This document shows positions 60,714 to 64,000 of a DNA stretch of 64,000 bases, in pieces (the stretch's first letter is position 1; each line of letters starts with the position of its first letter). The notes under the pieces were generated by a model. That model did not search any database and was not told the DNA's origin. It saw nothing but the letters and a program-made list of their open reading frames with translations. The translations under genes and the position numbers were made by a program. The stretch comes from Dillenia suffruticosa (taxonomy: Eukaryota > Streptophyta > Magnoliopsida > Dilleniales > Dilleniaceae), in NCBI GenBank assembly GCA_033439265.1, contig JAVTVX010000019.1, forward strand, positions 5,773,501 through 5,837,500, in the 5' to 3' direction.

Positions 60714-61675
60714 TGTTATGGCCCGACCCTCAAGTCGAATACGCGATAACTGTCATGTTACCTGAAACACGTGAGAATCCCACTGTGTGTTCTGTGGCAC
60801 CACAAGGTATTCTAATATTTCAAACATTTTAAAATGAATTGAAATCATACATAGGTCAATTCGGCCGTCTAAACAAATCCCAAATAGTTAAACAAATTTA
60901 CAACCTAATCATAGGTTTATAATTCATCAAATAATCTAAATATCCCAATAAAACCAATAACTGTTACCAACAAAACTTTTAAATTAAACAACAAGAGTTC
61001 CAAATTTGTAGGAGTAAGGATTTTTCAAAACTTGCCTAAAGTAAATAAGCAAATATTTGACAAATCGAAACTTTTAAGGATTTACTATACTTTGTTATAC
61101 AGGTCCAATGACATAGTTCCCAAAAATATTCTTAAAGTATATACCTATTGAAGATCACCAAAAGAAATTCCTTCATGCCGGCACTAAGCGAAGTCTAGTC
61201 TCCCAACTAAGCTTCCTCTAGAAAAATTAGAAAAAGTGGGGTGAGTACAAAATATTCAGTGGTGGAGTGCATTGACATATTGAACATAAATGAGAAATGA
61301 GGATGGTGGTGGCAAATGAGTGTGTCAAATTCATTCAGCTACAATACTAAAATAATTCGTATAAAATAAATTTAGATCAAATCTCCCGTACCTCATATGT
61401 TCCAATCAATAAACAGTTCGAATTTTCTTTCGATTTTCTCAAGGTTTGTCAAAACCACTTTTCTACCAATGGCCGTTGGTAGAATCCGTCAAGAGTTTTT
61501 TCACAATTTTTACAATATACCTCCTCCTTGACTTTGGCCCGGAGTTCCGTTAGATGGCACCACGTTATCATGGGAATAACTTGAGAAGAATCTCTATCTC
61601 GCCTACCACCAAGCCAAATTTTCACTTAAACTTTACCGCACTGCCCCGATTACCCCAATTCATGGAAAGATTTAC
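60714..61675 (-). repeat. Gypsy LTR fragment, family A (G4)
   Basis: On the plus strand it begins TGTTATGGCCCGACCCTCAAG, cut here to its key part GGCCCGACCCTCAAGTCG, the complement of the family A LTR end. It continues through the CACTC/GTGGTGGAGTG and GCACTGCCCCGATTACC blocks, complements of 22501-22520-type sequence. Only the distal third or so of the LTR is present. It joins a gypsy RT remnant directly at about 61675. Confidence 0.7.
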
Positions 61676-62480
61676 ACACTAACACCTGGGAGTTGAACGA
61701 ACAAATCATCAATACTCGGCAAAGGGTATTTATTTTTTATGGATACCTTGTTAACCTACCAGTAATCTATGCACAATTGAAGATTTCCACCCTTCTTCTT
61801 TACAAATAAAATAGAGCGCCCCAAGGTGAGGTACTTGATCGGATAAATCCTTTGTCCAACAACTCTTGAAGCTGGATTTTCAATTCTTTCAACTTTGCGG
61901 GTGCCATTCTATTTGGAGGTATGGAAATGGGTGTGGTTTCGAGAGCCATGTCAATTGTGAAGTCAAATTCTCAAACTAGAGGCAAACCGGGTAACTCATC
62001 TGGGGAGACATCCGGGAACTCATTCACCATCGGAACATCCCTCAAGTTGGGACCCTCAACCGTGGTATCAATAATATGTGCAATATAGGTTTCACATCCC
62101 TTATATACTAGTATTCTTATTTCTATTACCGAAATCACACAACTTGGCACATTCACAACAAATAAAAGTAGAGGACACCCTGGTTTATGGAACTCCACCT
62201 CCTTAATCAAGCAATCCATTGAAACTTGGTGATGATGTAACCAATCCATACCTAACATGACATCAAAATCTCTCATTTCCAATGGAATCAAGTCTGGTTC
62301 AAAGATCTCACTTTCCATGACTACTTCACATGCCATGTTCATGGTATTCCTATTCAACCATTCCCCCAAATGAGTGATAACCAGCAACTTCTCTTCAAAT
62401 GGAGTCAAAGGCCTATATGAGTGTCTAGCAAATCTCATGCTTACAATTATCAGACCCTGTATCAATCAATATACGAACAT
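61676..62480 (-). pseudogene. Ty3/gypsy protease-RT remnant
   Basis: On the minus strand, the protease active-site region LIDTGS lies near 62455-62470. RFARHSYRPLTPFEEKLLV and DFDVMLGMDWLHHHQVSMDC follow, ending the protease. Next is the linker into RT, VPMVNEFPDVSPDELPGLPL at about 62035-61975. The N-terminal RT block [14 protein letters not shown] lies near 61840-61800. RT then stops at the LTR junction near 61675. There are several breaks, and the RT palm motif, RNase H and integrase are absent. Gypsy order and this linker are typical of plant chromovirus-like elements. Confidence 0.88.
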
Positions 62481-63339
62481 CAATGCCAAAAAATTTTATT
62501 GTACTTACGAATGAAAATCATTAGACAAAATATAAATTAATCTATATGATGCACGCCTACATTCACATGTAAATTCATGCCCCTTTTTAATTATTTGAAG
62601 TTTTTTAAAATCTAGAAAAATTATTAAAATTGAACATTATATAAGTAAGTCAACCTATAGTTTAGACGAGTCGACCTACCTTGTTTGAAACTAACAAAGA
62701 AGTCGACTTGAAAAGAGAGCAAGTTGACTTAAGGGGGATTATGAGTTGACCTAAGGACCAATCAAGTCAACTTGAATAGAGTAACTCTTAGAGACCAAAC
62801 TCTGCAAAACTAGGAGTCAACCTAGGGAATTAACAAGTCGACTCGGACTAACCTGCTCTCAGAAACACAAATGTGTAACATAGCTAAGTTGACTTAAAGG
62901 TACACAAGTCGACCCAGCCATATGCCAAGTTGACCTGTGAAATTCAGGTCATAGATATTAATGTCTGTGACATAAGTGAGTAAACCTATGAGTAAAACAA
63001 GCAGACTTACTTCTCACATTCCAATATAAGCAAGTTGATCCAAGCCCTCAACAAGTCGACTAGAGTATTCCTAAATTCGAAAATAAGTTGACTCAATATT
63101 TCAACAGGCTGACCCTATGTAAATAACACCTATATAATTCCAAGAGAAATTAAATGATATGTTCAATCCAGCTTAATCAAAATATACAGTCATCATTTCC
63201 ACCAGAAACTATCACAAGACATCAAAATCATCTCTCTCAACTTCAATATCATGCAGTGTCATCAAAATGCCTCAAAATCAAATCATGAACACATAACCAC
63301 ATAGTATTTGTATTCCCACTGACATTGTTTGCTTGGAAT
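62481..63339. repeat. Spacer with palindromic RAGTYRACYT motif array
   Basis: No gene. From 62647 to 63115 the word AAGTCGACTT and variants (GTTGAC, GTCAAC) occur about sixteen times at irregular spacings of roughly 15-60 bases, for example at 62647, 62668, 62700, 62721, 62743, 62764, 62814, 62835, 62886, 62905, 62926, 63032, 63052 and 63084. It lies between two gypsy pieces of opposite orientation. Bases 62481-62640 and 63120-63339 show nothing I recognise. Confidence 0.75.
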
Positions 63340-64000
63340 CCAAGCCCTTGTGGTTGGATTAGGAAATGATGATCAAGGAGTATTGTTGGCTAGTTTTGAG
63401 GTTACGTCAACCTTGGTGGATCATATTTGAGAGCTCCAAGCTACCGATAATGAATTGAAAATGATAGTTGGGAAAGTCCAGAATGGAGAAAGGGGTGAGT
63501 TTAGAGTTCGACCAGATGAAATGCTTAAGTTTAAAAACAGAATCTGTGTTCCTAGAGACACTGATCTTCGTAATGCTATTCTCAAGGAATAACACTCATC
63601 AACTTATGCTATGTACCCAGGAATTACTAAGATGTGCTGAACAATTAAGAAAACTTATGGGTGGTCTGGAATGAAAAGAGATTGCTAAATTTGTATTCGA
63701 GTGCTTATTGTGTCAACAAGTGAAGGTAGAACACCAAAGGCTTGTTGGTATTCTCCAACTATTGTCAATCCCTTAGTGAAAATGTGAGCATATTACTATA
63801 AATTTTGTAATTGGTTTGCCATATACATCAAATATGTATGATTCGATTTTGGTGCTTGTAGACCATCTTTCCAAGTCATCTCACTTCTTGCCAATCCAAA
63901 ACACCTACCATTTAGAAAAGTTAGTTAAGTTATATATTAAAGAAATTGTGAGACTCCATGGGGTCCTGATGTCGAACGTGTCTGATCTCGACACCCATTT
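63340..64000 (+). pseudogene. Ty3/gypsy integrase remnant, cut by the window end
   Basis: On the plus strand, the RNase H-integrase linker (GVLLASFEVTSTLVDHI) lies near 63390 and RPDEMLKFKNRICVPRDTDL near 63500. The HHCC zinc-binding region follows (HSSTYAMYPGITKM near 63600, then a Cys-Gln-Gln segment near 63715), and the catalytic core with DSILVLVDHLSKSSHFL near 63840 and EIVRLHGV near 63950. It continues beyond base 64000. Several breaks are present. It is a chromovirus-type integrase, in the opposite orientation to the protease-RT piece. Confidence 0.88.

Noticed and set aside
62647-63115. CRISPR-like repeat array
   Set aside because: The repeated word is only ten bases, spacing is irregular, and the surroundings are plant retrotransposons. 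CRISPR arrays do not occur there.

Overview
The window is nuclear DNA of a flowering plant, probably a eudicot, and perhaps a woody one. It is AT-rich and made mostly of decayed retrotransposons around a small tandem cluster of two-exon class II O-methyltransferase (OMT) genes. The OMTs resemble grape trans-resveratrol di-O-methyltransferase in length, motifs and intron position; this comparison is from memory, not a search. I see no bacterial, organellar, rRNA or tRNA signal.

Layout. 1-5363: a Ty3/gypsy gag and LTR on the minus strand, then a plus-strand LTR fragment of the same family. 5364-19012: the OMT-A locus, a pseudogene with exon 1 only. A 4.65-kb Copia (5430-10079) sits in its intron and a 6.9-kb Copia (11761-18643) in its upstream flank. 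19013-23290: a truncated Copia, then a gypsy LTR. 23286-25276: a polypyrimidine tract and a possible CACTA-type transposon end. 25545-28520: a dead L1-type LINE. 29418-36053: another decayed Copia. 36461-42950: two copies of a LINE 3-prime segment, separated by a Copia 5-prime fragment; the second copy is split by a 4.65-kb Copia (37945-42598). 43148-45275: OMT-B, a pseudogene with both exons damaged. 45276-48650: a Copia gag remnant split by a complete 2.7-kb gypsy solo LTR with its target duplication. 49257-51475: OMT-C, the only intact host gene I can support (357 residues, two exons, minus strand). 53245-60398: a 7.15-kb Copia in the OMT-C upstream flank. 60714-64000: gypsy LTR, protease/RT and integrase pieces in mixed orientation, with an unusual palindromic-motif array between them.

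How it fits together. OMT-A, OMT-B and OMT-C lie on the same strand and share intron sequence; A and C also share upstream flank. The Copia insertions in A are absent at the matching places in C, and the reverse also holds. The duplication therefore came first and each paralog gathered its own insertions. Three Copias (11761-18643, 19013-21640 and 53245-60398) belong to one family. Paired LTRs differ by roughly a tenth wherever I compared them by eye, which fits insertions some millions of years old. I found no new biological system. The best leads are the reciprocal empty sites, the motif array at 62647-63115, and the shared 1.1-kb 3-prime region of the Copia family.
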